Positions 15,811 through 24,521 of a DNA stretch of 43,282 nt are shown piece after piece (position 1 is the first letter of the stretch; each line of letters starts with the position of its first letter). The notes below the pieces were generated by a model, which saw only the letters and a program-made list of their open reading frames with translations, did no database searches and was not told the origin of the DNA. The DNA lies in NCBI GenBank assembly GCA_035640715.1, contig DASQVO010000441.1:1-43282 (forward strand), in the 5' to 3' direction. The DNA is from DASQVO01 sp035640715. GTDB taxonomy: Bacteria; Actinomycetota; Actinomycetes; Streptosporangiales; Streptosporangiaceae. The position numbers and the translations under genes were made by a program.

Positions 15811-17052
15811 ATGCAGCGGTTGAGAAAAGCGCCGGGAGTGCACATGCGCAGGCTGAGATTGGTGCGCGGAGTACGCATGCACAGGCTGAGAACGGTGACC
15901 GCGGGCATCGCGGTCGCCGCGGTGGCGGTCGTCGTCGCCAGTACGGCACCGGCGTTCGCGGACCCCATCGGGAACAACGGGAAGCCGATCGCCCCCCAGT
16001 CCTACGACGTCGTCGGCGTCGGGGCGAACACCGACGACGGGCTGTTCAACCAGCTCTCGGTGGACTACAACAAGACGATCCCGGCCAGCAAGCACAGCGC
16101 GAGCCACCCGTACTTCTATAGCTGGAATGCCACCCTTCCGGGTTCAAGCTCGACCGTTCCCACCACCATCGTGCCGAAGGCTGGCTGTAAGTCGATTACC
16201 CGGCCGAACGGATCGACGGCGGGTCTTAATGCCCTCAAGATCAGCCAGCAGATCGCAGGCGGCCACTACTGCATCGACTTCGCGCGCTCGTCCAGCGGCC
16301 GCTCTAGCAGCTCGCCGCCGCTGGGCCCGGGCGGCGTCATCTACGTAGCGCTGGCCGAGGACGCCGTCACGTATGCCACCCGGGACACTGGCGGCACCAA
16401 GACGGTGCCGAACACCTACGCCCCCAAAAACCTGACCACCGCTCAGCTGAAGAACATCTTCCTGTGCAACTACACCAACTGGAAGCAGGTGGGCGGGCCG
16501 AACCAGCCGATCAAGGCCTACCTCCCGCAGACCGGCGCCGGCACGCTGTCGTTCTGGCTGAAGGCGCTCGGCATCAACGCGGCCGGTAGCTGCGTAAACG
16601 AGTCCCTGGAGGAGAACCAGGGCCAGTCGAAGCAGTTCAACAGTCCCAACGCGATCTTCATCTACTCAGTCGCCGACTGGATCGCGCAGAAGTATCACTC
16701 CGCTGCCTGCGGCAAGACGCCGACCGGGACGCAGAACAAATACGGCTGCAACCAGACCGGCTACCTGGGCCTGAACTCGGTCAAGGTCGGCAGCACGGTC
16801 TACTCGCCGATCACTACCGCCAAGGTGCCCACGATCAACAAGGCATTCAGCGCCACCCACCTCACCCGGACCATCTACGACATCCTGCGGTGGACGAGCG
16901 CGACGCCTGACCACATCCTGTCGCGACTGGAGCCGTTCTTCGCGAGCGCCCACGCCAAGGTGAAGGGCTACGCCTGCGCCAACCCTACCGCGATCAAGGA
17001 CATTGAGGACTACGGATTCCTCACCGTCTCTACCTGCGGCGTCGGTTCCTGA
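15811..17052 (+). CDS. Secreted PstS-like periplasmic-binding-fold protein (paralogue 2) with triplicated N-terminus
   Basis: 413 residues, same architecture as its upstream paralogue: signal peptide ending APAFA before DPIG, no lipobox, loop VVGVGANTDDGLFNQ, RSSSGRSSS, LKNIFLCNYTNW and GAGTLSFW. The first 33 codons are three copies of an 11-residue unit (MQRLRKAPGVH, MRRLRLVRGVR, MHRLRTVTAGI), each starting with ATG. Only the third runs directly into a normal signal peptide. GAGGAGGG lies just before the first ATG, so translation probably starts at 15811, giving an unusually long, basic n-region; 15844 and 15877 are alternatives. A 95-base segment is identical to paralogue 1, far above the rest. 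Terminated at 17091. The ligand is unproven. Confidence 0.85.
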   Translation: MQRLRKAPGVHMRRLRLVRGVRMHRLRTVTAGIAVAAVAVVVASTAPAFADPIGNNGKPIAPQSYDVVGVGANTDDGLFNQLSVDYNKTIPASKHSASHPYFYSWNATLPGSSSTVPTTIVPKAGCKSITRPNGSTAGLNALKISQQIAGGHYCIDFARSSSGRSSSSPPLGPGGVIYVALAEDAVTYATRDTGGTKTVPNTYAPKNLTTAQLKNIFLCNYTNWKQVGGPNQPIKAYLPQTGAGTLSFWLKALGINAAGSCVNESLEENQGQSKQFNSPNAIFIYSVADWIAQKYHSAACGKTPTGTQNKYGCNQTGYLGLNSVKVGSTVYSPITTAKVPTINKAFSATHLTRTIYDILRWTSATPDHILSRLEPFFASAHAKVKGYACANPTAIKDIEDYGFLTVSTCGVGS

Positions 17053-17090
17053 CCAGCCAATGACCTGCGGAAGCAATTAGCCGACTTACC

Positions 17091-17124
17091 GAGCGTCCCC
17101 CGGCACCCGCAACGGGGGGCGCTC
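17091..17124 (+). terminator. Terminator after PstS-like paralogue 2
   Basis: GAGCGTCCCCC (17091-17101) pairs with GGGGGGCGCTC (17114-17124) through 11 pairs with one G-U and a 12-base loop, 39 bases after the stop. It separates the paralogue from the pstC operon, whose promoter must lie in 17125-17280. Confidence 0.8.
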
Positions 17125-17295
17125 GCTTACGAACTATGTGCACACTCCGCCTATCGCGATGGCATTTATAGGGATATTTAGCACTGTGTTTACTTCTTGC
17201 TTGTCTCGCGTACACCGCAGCACTCAAGACTTGACCAGCCCTCGGCGTGCATGTACGCAGGGGAAGGCCTGAAAGGAGCAGGGGGATGCGTTGTC

Positions 17296-18327
17296 ATGCC
17301 CTCTGAGACGCATACCCGGGTAATGCCCGCCGTTCCCGAGGACGCCCCGCGCGTTATCGTGGCGCAGCCGTCCACAGGCGACAAAATCTTCCGCGGCATA
17401 CTGCGCGCATCGGGATGGTCCGTCTTCGTAATCACCGGACTGATTCTGGTATTCCTGGTCCTGCGCGCCCTCAAGGCCTTCAAGTTCATGGGCGCCGCGT
17501 TCCTGACCACCCAGGCGTGGGTCATTCAGAGCCCGCAGCATTTCGGCATCGCCGCGATCTTGCCAATGGGCATCCTCATCGCGCTGATCGCGATGGTCAT
17601 CGCGGTCCCGACCGGGATCGCCATCGCCTTGTACATCTCCGAATACGCGCCGGCGACCCTGCGGCGGCCACTCATCGCGCTGATCGACCTGATGGCCGCG
17701 ATCCCAAGCATCATCTACGGCCTGTGGGGGCTGCTCTTCCTCGAGCCGCGGATCCTGGGGTTCGACAGCTGGCTCGGCAGGCACCTGGGCTTTATCCCGG
17801 TCTTCCACTTCCGGCTGTCGTCCTCGCTGGCGGCGAATTACGCCAACTCAACCTTCATCGCGGGCGTCGTGGTATCGCTGATGGTCATCCCGATCATCAC
17901 GTCACTGTCCAGGCAGGTGTTCTCGCAGGCGCCGCAGGGCGAGCGGGAGGGCGCGTACGCGCTCGGCTCCACCCGGTGGGGGATGGTTCGCACGGTCGTG
18001 CTGCCGTTCGGCCGGGCCGGCGTAATCGGCGCGACCATGCTGGGCCTCGGGCGTGCCCTCGGTGAGACGATCGCGGTCACGCTGATCATCACACCGGTCT
18101 TCCACTTCAACTACCACGTGCTGGAAGGCGGCGCGCCCCTAGGCGGAGGGAACTCGATCGCGGCGACGATCGCGCTCGACTTCCAGTCCTTCCCGAACGC
18201 GGGCTCCATGGGACTGTCCGCGCTGATGGCGGCGGGCCTGGTGCTCTTCGCCATGACCCTGATCGTCAACATGCTGGGAGCGATTGTGATCAGCAGATCC
18301 CGGTCCGGATTGGCGACGGCCGACTGA
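17296..18327 (+). CDS. pstC: Phosphate-type ABC transporter permease PstC
   Basis: 343-residue inner-membrane permease. A cytoplasmic N-terminus is followed by about six helices (first at ~35-55, SVFVITGLILVFLVLRAL) and the binding-protein-dependent transport domain. The PstC-type block GIAIALYISEYAP, IPSIIYGLWGLLF and the EAA loop EREGAYALGSTRWGMVRTVVLPFGRAGVIGA are visible. It pairs with PstA to form the channel powered by PstB. The ATG at 17296 follows GGGGG; a longer frame from 17197 lacks a ribosome site. It heads six packed genes; its stop overlaps the pstA start (TGATG). Confidence 0.9.
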   Translation: MPSETHTRVMPAVPEDAPRVIVAQPSTGDKIFRGILRASGWSVFVITGLILVFLVLRALKAFKFMGAAFLTTQAWVIQSPQHFGIAAILPMGILIALIAMVIAVPTGIAIALYISEYAPATLRRPLIALIDLMAAIPSIIYGLWGLLFLEPRILGFDSWLGRHLGFIPVFHFRLSSSLAANYANSTFIAGVVVSLMVIPIITSLSRQVFSQAPQGEREGAYALGSTRWGMVRTVVLPFGRAGVIGATMLGLGRALGETIAVTLIITPVFHFNYHVLEGGAPLGGGNSIAATIALDFQSFPNAGSMGLSALMAAGLVLFAMTLIVNMLGAIVISRSRSGLATAD

Positions 18328-19475
18328 TGGCCACGACCGAGACCGCGCCCCCCGCGGCCACCCAGCCGCCTGCCGACACGCCGCTGCGGATCCGGCGGGT
18401 CACCGCGGAAGGCACACTTACCCTCTTCGGCGCCGCGGCCGGCGCACTGGCGCTGGACTGGGTGCTTTACGAGCGGGTCCTGCCGTTCACCGGGGTACTG
18501 GGTTTCTGGGTGAGCTGGTACGCGGCGTTCCTCTTGCTCTACACGGGAATGGCTGCTCTGCAGTGGGACCAGCTGGCCGTTCGGGACAAAGTTGCTTCTG
18601 TAGCCCTGTCGACAGGCGGCATTCTCGCCACCGCCATCGTCATCGACCAGGTCGCCTACACGCTCGTCCGGGGATCCGCGGCGGTCAAGCACCCCTCGTT
18701 CGTCACCCAGTCGATGGCTCGTGAAGGACCGCTCAGCCCGCTCGGCGTCGGCGGCGTGGGGCACGCTCTCGTGGGCACGCTGGAGCAGATCACGCTCGCG
18801 ACCCTGTTCTCCGTTCCGCTCGGCATCGCGGCAGCGGTGTTCCTCTCCGAGGTCGGCGGCCGGATGGCCCGGCCGGTGCGCACGATCGTGGACGCCATGA
18901 CCGCGCTGCCCGACATCATCGCCGGGCTGTTTATCCTGGCGTTCCTCATCCTCACCGTCGGCCTGCCGAAGAGCGGCTTCGCCGCCTCGCTGGCCCTCGC
19001 GGTCACCATGCTGCCGATCGTGACCAGGGCATCGGAGACCGTGCTGCGCATTGTCCCCGGCACGCTGCGCGAGGCGTCATATGCGCTCGGGGGCAGCCAG
19101 TGGCGCACGGTGCTGAACGTCGTGCTGCCGACGGCCCGCTCGGGGCTCGCCACGGCCGTGGTGCTCGCCATCGCCCGCGGCATCGGCGAGACGGCACCGG
19201 TGCTCCTAGTCGCCGGGTACGCCAGGGGCCTGAACTGGAATGCCTTCGCTAACTGGCAGACCAGCCTGCCACTGTACATCTTCTACGAGATCCAGCTGCC
19301 GCAGATCAACGAGAAGATCCGGGCCTTCGGCGGCGGCTTCGTCCTGGTGATCCTGGTGCTGGTGCTGTTCACCATCGCCCGGCGGGTCGGCGGCGCCGCG
19401 CCCGGTCAGCTGACCAGGCGGCAGCGCCGCCGTATCGCCAGGCAAAGCATCACGAGGGAAAGGACGGGATCATGA
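18327..19475 (+). CDS. pstA: Phosphate-type ABC transporter permease PstA
   Basis: 382 residues, longer than the usual ~290 because of an N-terminal part (about 30-110) with extra hydrophobic segments (LFGAAAGALALDWVLYE, FWVSWYAAFLLLYTGMAAL). The permease domain starts near 140 (LGVGGVGHALVGTLEQITLATLFSVPLGIAAAVFLSEVGG) and includes ALPDIIAGLFILAF and the EAA loop REASYALGGSQWRTVLNVVLPTARSGLATAV. It forms the channel with PstC. Start and stop overlap its neighbours by 1 and 4 bases, indicating translational coupling. Confidence 0.9.
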   Translation: MATTETAPPAATQPPADTPLRIRRVTAEGTLTLFGAAAGALALDWVLYERVLPFTGVLGFWVSWYAAFLLLYTGMAALQWDQLAVRDKVASVALSTGGILATAIVIDQVAYTLVRGSAAVKHPSFVTQSMAREGPLSPLGVGGVGHALVGTLEQITLATLFSVPLGIAAAVFLSEVGGRMARPVRTIVDAMTALPDIIAGLFILAFLILTVGLPKSGFAASLALAVTMLPIVTRASETVLRIVPGTLREASYALGGSQWRTVLNVVLPTARSGLATAVVLAIARGIGETAPVLLVAGYARGLNWNAFANWQTSLPLYIFYEIQLPQINEKIRAFGGGFVLVILVLVLFTIARRVGGAAPGQLTRRQRRRIARQSITRERTGS

Positions 19476-21931
19476 GGAGGCTGCTGGCCCTGGGGGTAGC
19501 CGCGGGCCTGGCGGTCATCGTGGCGGTGCCGGGTGCCGCGCACGCGGCGGGCAGCCCGTCGCCCTCGGCGTCCGGCTCAAGCTCCGCGTCGCCGTCGACG
19601 TCGCCTTCCGCTTCGGCTTCTCCCACCAGGCCGGCGTCATCGTCGCCGACCCCTGCGAAGTCCACGACGCCGAATAACACGGCGTCCCATTCCGCGAGCG
19701 TGACCGCCCGCGGGCCGCACATGTACATCCCGGGGACGGCCAACTCGCACTACAAGACGGCGAGCACCGTGACGGTCAGCCAGACGACGAGCCTGGTGAA
19801 CCAGATGGTACAGGTGAGCTGGACCGGGTTCACGCCCAGCAGCCAGCCGACGTATGACAATACGTCAACCGACTACCCGGTGATGGTCGCGCAGTGCAAG
19901 GGCACCAACCCGGCCAACCCGAGCCAGTGCTACGACGCGACCAACGGCGGTACGCCAGCGTCGTTCGGCGCCAACGGTCCGGGCAACACCGCGTACGCCA
20001 CGACCGACGCGAACGGCACGGGCAAGACTGACATCTTGCTGTTCACGTCCGTGCAGAACCAGTTCCTCGGCTGCGACCCGAAGCATCCTTGCTCCCTCGT
20101 CGTCGTGCCGAGCCAGGGCGGCGACAGCCTCAATTACGCCACGCCGAACTGCAACAACCACGGCCAGGACAGCCAGTCGCTCGACCTCGGGCAGTACGCC
20201 TTCTTGCCGAGCAAGAGCTCCCCGTTCTCGCCCAACGGATACTGCTCCTGGAAAAACCGGATCGTCATTCCGCTGTACTTCGCGCCGACGCCCAACGGCT
20301 GCCCGCTGCGGGCCGCGGACTTCACCGCGGGCGGCTCGCCGATGCTCGCCGACGCCATGACCCAGTGGCAGACGGGGATGTGCCAAGGCGGCAACTCGGT
20401 CGAGCTCCAGTACAACTCGTCGATCAACGAGAGCGAAGCACGTACCGACGTCCTGTCCGGCCTGAACGACGTCGCCTTCACCACGCAGCCGGTCACCGGG
20501 ACGGGCAAGCATCCCTACACCTACGCACCGGTCGCGGTGTCCGCCACGTCGATCGCGTACTGGGTGGACAACTCAGTCACCGGGCAGCCGAAGGCGGGCA
20601 TCAAGCTGGACCCCCGGCTCGTCGCCAAACTGCTGACGACTTCATACAACTTCAGCAATGAAGGATGCCCGCAGGCGGCGAGGGGCCCCTTCGGGTGTGA
20701 CAACGCGGTGGACAACAACCCGCTGAACCTGTACGCGGACCCGGAATTCCGGAAGCTGAACCCGTCGGTCTGGCGGAACGCCGCGCAGCCGTCTGGCTAT
20801 GAAATCCCCACCGTGGTCTCCGGGAACAGCGACATGACCTGGGTAACGACAAGCTGGATCGCCGCCGACAAGGACGCGGCGGGCTTCCTCACCGGGCAGT
20901 TCGACCCGTGGGGGATGCACGTCAACACCTACTACCTCGGGGTGAAGTACCCGACCGACTCCTTCTTGCCGATGGACCCGTACTTCCCGCTGTCGTCGCA
21001 GTACAGCCCGGTCTACCCGCTCGCCACCGTGTCCAAGGACCAGGCCGAGAACATACAGCCCGGCACCATGGACACCCGGGACACCACGACCGGCAACTAC
21101 GACGCGCTGCCACCGCAGGTACCAGGTAACCGCGACCTGTGGGCGATCACCGACCAGGCGGGCGCCGCCAGGTTCCTTTTCCCGACGGCAGCGATCCAGA
21201 ACCACGCCGGCAAGTACATCCAGCCGACGATGCAGTCGATGGCCGCCGCCGTCAAGGACATGACCGTGAACCCGGACGGCATCACACGGTCGGTCAACTA
21301 CAGCAGCAACGACCCGGCCGCATACCCGCTGACGATGGTGATCTACGCGGTGGTGCCCACCGGCGGCATCTCCGCCACCAAGGCCGCCAAGATCGCCCAG
21401 TTCCTCGATTTCGTGGCCAGCCAGGGCCAGCAGACCGGGACGTCCCCGGGCAACCTCGCGCCCGGCTACCTGCCGCTGCCGCAGTCGCTGCGGCAGCAGA
21501 CGCTGGCAGCCGCCTACAAGGTGCTGCACCAGACGGGCAACTCGCAGAAGCCCGCCGGATCAGGCTCTCCGTCACATTCGCCCTCCGCCTCAGCCTCGGC
21601 TTCGGCTTCACCGTCCAAGCCGGCGTCCGCGTCCCCATCGGCGTCGGGATCCGCGTCCCGCGCGCCCACCGCCCACGCGATCGCGATCTCGTTCAGTCAC
21701 CCCGACGCCACCGGGATGTCCTGGATCGTGCTGGCACTGCTCATCGCCGGCGCCGTGCTCATCTTGGCTGGCCCGGGCGCCCTGGTCTACGCGAGCCCCG
21801 CTGCTCGCGCCGCTATCGGCTCCGGCGCCCGCCGTATCCGGCGCCTCGGCAACATCAGTCGCAACAGACCCGGCGCCAGCCGGCCGCGGCGGGGCCGCGT
21901 GTCCCGCCGCATATGGCGGAGGAATCCATGA
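19472..21931 (+). CDS. Large surface-anchored PstS-like protein of the pst operon
   Basis: 819 residues. A signal peptide (cleavage after AAHA, about 26) precedes a Ser/Pro/Thr-rich stalk (about 27-78). A ~200-residue domain of unknown type (about 85-290) leads to a degenerate PBP/PstS-like domain (about 270-660), where ADAMTQWQTGMC, DVAFTTQPVTGTG and KLLTTSYNF match PstS positions, but SGNSDMTWV stands in place of the RSDGSGT phosphate loop. A second Ser/Pro/Ala stalk (~690-730), a membrane helix (WIVLALLIAGAVLILAG, ~750-770) and an Arg-rich tail complete it. It is thus displayed from the membrane through the wall. It overlaps pstA and pstS by ATGA. The role is inferred: accessory capture or presentation of ligand. 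There is no LPxTG. Confidence 0.8.
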   Translation: MRRLLALGVAAGLAVIVAVPGAAHAAGSPSPSASGSSSASPSTSPSASASPTRPASSSPTPAKSTTPNNTASHSASVTARGPHMYIPGTANSHYKTASTVTVSQTTSLVNQMVQVSWTGFTPSSQPTYDNTSTDYPVMVAQCKGTNPANPSQCYDATNGGTPASFGANGPGNTAYATTDANGTGKTDILLFTSVQNQFLGCDPKHPCSLVVVPSQGGDSLNYATPNCNNHGQDSQSLDLGQYAFLPSKSSPFSPNGYCSWKNRIVIPLYFAPTPNGCPLRAADFTAGGSPMLADAMTQWQTGMCQGGNSVELQYNSSINESEARTDVLSGLNDVAFTTQPVTGTGKHPYTYAPVAVSATSIAYWVDNSVTGQPKAGIKLDPRLVAKLLTTSYNFSNEGCPQAARGPFGCDNAVDNNPLNLYADPEFRKLNPSVWRNAAQPSGYEIPTVVSGNSDMTWVTTSWIAADKDAAGFLTGQFDPWGMHVNTYYLGVKYPTDSFLPMDPYFPLSSQYSPVYPLATVSKDQAENIQPGTMDTRDTTTGNYDALPPQVPGNRDLWAITDQAGAARFLFPTAAIQNHAGKYIQPTMQSMAAAVKDMTVNPDGITRSVNYSSNDPAAYPLTMVIYAVVPTGGISATKAAKIAQFLDFVASQGQQTGTSPGNLAPGYLPLPQSLRQQTLAAAYKVLHQTGNSQKPAGSGSPSHSPSASASASASPSKPASASPSASGSASRAPTAHAIAISFSHPDATGMSWIVLALLIAGAVLILAGPGALVYASPAARAAIGSGARRIRRLGNISRNRPGASRPRRGRVSRRIWRRNP

Positions 21932-23544
21932 TCAGGTATCCGGCCCGGCGCCGCGCGCCGGCCTGGGCGGGGGTGGCAGTCTTTGCCTCGGTACTCGCCC
22001 TGCTGCTGGGCACCGTCCCTGCCTCGGCGGGAACCTACGCGACGCTCTCCGGTTCGGGCTCCTCGTGGGCCTCGGTAGCGCTTAATCAGTGGGCCCAGGA
22101 CATGGCGCCCAACGGCCTGACGGTCAACTTCAACCCAGACGGGTCGGCGGCGGGCCGCGGCGACTACATGCAGGGCAGCCAGGTTGACTACGCGGCCTCC
22201 GACCCGCCGTTCCGCAACGGGGCCGACGAACTGGCCAACACCGGTGCCGAGGTCCCCAGCTACGGCTACTCCTACGTACCTGACGTAGGCGGCGGCACGG
22301 CCTTCATGTACCACATCACCGTGGGCGGCCACCTGGTCACCAACCTGCGGCTGTCCGAGCTAACGCTGACGAAGATCTTCACCGGCCAGATCACCAACTG
22401 GAGCGATCCGGCCATTACCCACGACTACGGCGCGCAGCTACCGAACGAGCCGATCACCCCGGTGATCCGGTCCGATGGATCGGGCGCCACCTACTTCTTC
22501 ACCCGGTGGATGGCGCACGTGTTCCCATCGCAGTGGAACGCGTTCTGCCAGAAGGTCCACCCGGGGATCAAGCTGCCGTGCCCGCAGACGGAGTTCTACC
22601 CGCAGTTCGGGAACGCGAAGGCGGAGAACGGATCCAACAACGTTTCCACCTACATCACGTCGAGCTACGGCGAGGGCTCCATCGGGTACGACGAGTACGC
22701 CTACGCGCTCAACGCGCACTGGCCGGTCGTCGCGCTGGCGAACCCGGGCGGCTACTACGTGCTGCCCACCGCGTCCAACGTCGCCGTGGCGCTCACCCAG
22801 GCGGTGATCAACGAGAACTCCAGCAGCCCGGACTTCCTGCAGCAGAACCTGGACAACGTCTACACGTACACGGACCCGCGGAGCTATCCGCTGTCCAGCT
22901 ACAGCTACCTGATCGTGCCGAAGGCAGGGACCAAGCTCCCGCCGATCTTCAACAACAACGAGGGCCGGTCGCTCAGCACGTTCATCAACTTCTACTTGTG
23001 CGCCGGTCAGCAGCAGGCACCCGCGCTTGGCTACTCCCCGCTGCCGCTCAACCTGGTCCAGGGCGGGCTCCACCAGGTGAGCCTGATCCCGGGACACGTG
23101 CAGGGGCCGGATCCCACCACGCTTGCGGGCTGCAACAACCCTACCTTCACCAACGGACAGCTGACGCTGCTCAAGAACGCCCCGTACCCGGGCAAGTGCC
23201 AGAAGGTCGGCACCCCGCTGAACTGCAGCACCGGCGGCACCAGCCCGACCGGCACGAGCTCGGCGGCGGCCAAGAACGGCACGAAGGCGAACTCGACGTC
23301 CACGGCGGGCGGGACCGGCGCCACGGGGACGTCAGGAAACGGCAGTAACGGCAGTAACGGCACCGGTTCGTCCACGGGAACCGCGCAGAGCGCGAACATT
23401 ACTGGCTCGGTGGTCAACGTCCCTGGCAACGGGACGGACCGCATCCTGCTGGCCGTGATCACCGCGGTCGGGGTGGCGGTGGCGGTGGCCGCGCCGCCTT
23501 CGGTGGCGGCCTACCTGCGGCGCAGACGGGGCGGCGTCCGGTGA
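21928..23544 (+). CDS. pstS: Membrane-anchored phosphate-binding protein PstS
   Basis: 538 residues. A signal peptide ends PASA before GTYATL, with no lipobox. The PstS domain (about 35-400) keeps the phosphate contacts: SGSGSSWAS, DYAASDPPF, IFTGQITNWSD, RSDGSGATYFFTRW and GSIGYDEYAYA. After the domain come a Gly/Ser/Thr/Asn-rich stalk (~430-495) and a C-terminal membrane helix (ILLAVITAVGVAVAVAAP) ending RRRRGGVR. The protein is therefore tethered by its C-terminus, unlike typical Gram-positive PstS lipoproteins. The start is the ATG at 21928 behind GGAGGA, overlapping the previous stop by ATGA. Phosphate specificity is well supported by the loops. Confidence 0.88.
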   Translation: MIRYPARRRAPAWAGVAVFASVLALLLGTVPASAGTYATLSGSGSSWASVALNQWAQDMAPNGLTVNFNPDGSAAGRGDYMQGSQVDYAASDPPFRNGADELANTGAEVPSYGYSYVPDVGGGTAFMYHITVGGHLVTNLRLSELTLTKIFTGQITNWSDPAITHDYGAQLPNEPITPVIRSDGSGATYFFTRWMAHVFPSQWNAFCQKVHPGIKLPCPQTEFYPQFGNAKAENGSNNVSTYITSSYGEGSIGYDEYAYALNAHWPVVALANPGGYYVLPTASNVAVALTQAVINENSSSPDFLQQNLDNVYTYTDPRSYPLSSYSYLIVPKAGTKLPPIFNNNEGRSLSTFINFYLCAGQQQAPALGYSPLPLNLVQGGLHQVSLIPGHVQGPDPTTLAGCNNPTFTNGQLTLLKNAPYPGKCQKVGTPLNCSTGGTSPTGTSSAAAKNGTKANSTSTAGGTGATGTSGNGSNGSNGTGSSTGTAQSANITGSVVNVPGNGTDRILLAVITAVGVAVAVAAPPSVAAYLRRRRGGVR

Positions 23545-24512
23545 CGTCAGCGGAACAGGCCGGCCCAGCGGCGAAGGCCGACCCGTCCGGCAACGGACTG
23601 GTGACTGTCGCGCCGCCGCCGTCCACCCAGACAGCCGCCACGTCGCCCGCGTCGGCCACCACGCCCGCCCGCAAGGCAACGGCCGGAAAGCCGCGCTCCT
23701 CCGACAACGTCGTCAGGTCCGTCGGCGTGACGCTGACCCTGCTCGCGGTGGCGATCCTCGGCTTCGTCGGCTACCTGTACTTCCTGTCCGGCGTGCAGGA
23801 GGCAAGGTCGCAGACCACGCTGTACGCGGAGCTGCAGTACCAGCTCTCGCAGGCGATCGCCCCCACCGGCCCCACCACCCCGGGTAAGCCGGTGGCGCTG
23901 CTGGACATCCCGGCCATCGGTGTCAGCAACATGGTGGTCGTGGAGGGCACCAGCCCGGAGAACCTCACGGTCGGCCCGGGCCACCTGCGGGACACCCCGC
24001 TGCCCGGGCAAGGGGGGATCTCGGTGGTGTTCGGGCGGCGGGCCACGTTCGGTGCACCGTTCAGCCGGCTGCCATCGCTAAGAAAGGGCGACCTGATCAC
24101 GACGATCACCAGCCAGGGCATGTCCCGCTACCAGGTGATCACGGTGTCCAGCAGCGCGAAGCCCGTGCCGTTCAGCCAACTCCCCAATCAGCTGCTGCTG
24201 GTCACGGCGGACTCCCAGTTCGCGCCCGCACATTACGTCGAGGTCGAGGCGAAGCTCGCTACCGCCGTCCAGCCGGAACCCGGCAACCTCCCGGTGGTCG
24301 GCTCCCCCGAGGTGGCGCTCGGCCGCGACTTCTACGCGCTCATCCCAGGGATGGCCTGGGCGATCGCGCTGGCCGCCGCCGCTCTTCTCGGCAGCCTGGC
24401 GGCTGCCCGCTGGGCACGCTGGCCCGCCTGGAGCGCCACGATCCCCGTCATACTCGCCATCGTCTGGAACCTGTACCAGTGCCTCACGGCCCTGCTCCCG
24501 AACCTGTACTGA
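23541..24512 (+). CDS. Sortase-fold membrane protein lacking all catalytic residues (pseudo-sortase)
   Basis: 323 residues. A disordered N-terminus is followed by a membrane helix (~58-82), a class E/F-like sortase domain (~115-245) and two C-terminal helices (~262-283, 290-312). The domain aligns through LLDIPAIGVSNMVVVEGTSP, VGPGHLRDTPLPGQGG, FGAPFSRLPSLRKGD and LLLVTADSQ. Active sortases have AGHR where this has FGRR (R166 for His), VTC where this has VTA (A223 for Cys), and Arg where this has H231. All three catalytic positions are lost while the fold signature is kept, so transpeptidation is not expected. GTGA overlap with pstS ties it to the operon. Function is inferred: a scaffold or binder for the tethered binding proteins. 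Confidence 0.82.
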   Translation: MTSAEQAGPAAKADPSGNGLVTVAPPPSTQTAATSPASATTPARKATAGKPRSSDNVVRSVGVTLTLLAVAILGFVGYLYFLSGVQEARSQTTLYAELQYQLSQAIAPTGPTTPGKPVALLDIPAIGVSNMVVVEGTSPENLTVGPGHLRDTPLPGQGGISVVFGRRATFGAPFSRLPSLRKGDLITTITSQGMSRYQVITVSSSAKPVPFSQLPNQLLLVTADSQFAPAHYVEVEAKLATAVQPEPGNLPVVGSPEVALGRDFYALIPGMAWAIALAAAALLGSLAAARWARWPAWSATIPVILAIVWNLYQCLTALLPNLY

Positions 24513-24521
24513 GGACCTCAG

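Noticed and set aside
20642..21529. 295-residue open frame on the minus strand within the 819-aa gene
   Set aside because: Shadow frame; the plus-strand gene has signal peptide, stalks, membrane helix and coupled start and stop.
21139..23544. 801-residue PstS starting far inside the previous gene
   Set aside because: The first ~260 codons are an out-of-frame reading of the 819-aa gene. The ATG at 21928 has a ribosome site, an ATGA overlap and a signal peptide.
23541..24512. Active class E sortase that anchors the neighbouring proteins to peptidoglycan
   Set aside because: Catalytic His, Cys and Arg are all substituted, and neither neighbour carries an LPxTG-like sorting signal.
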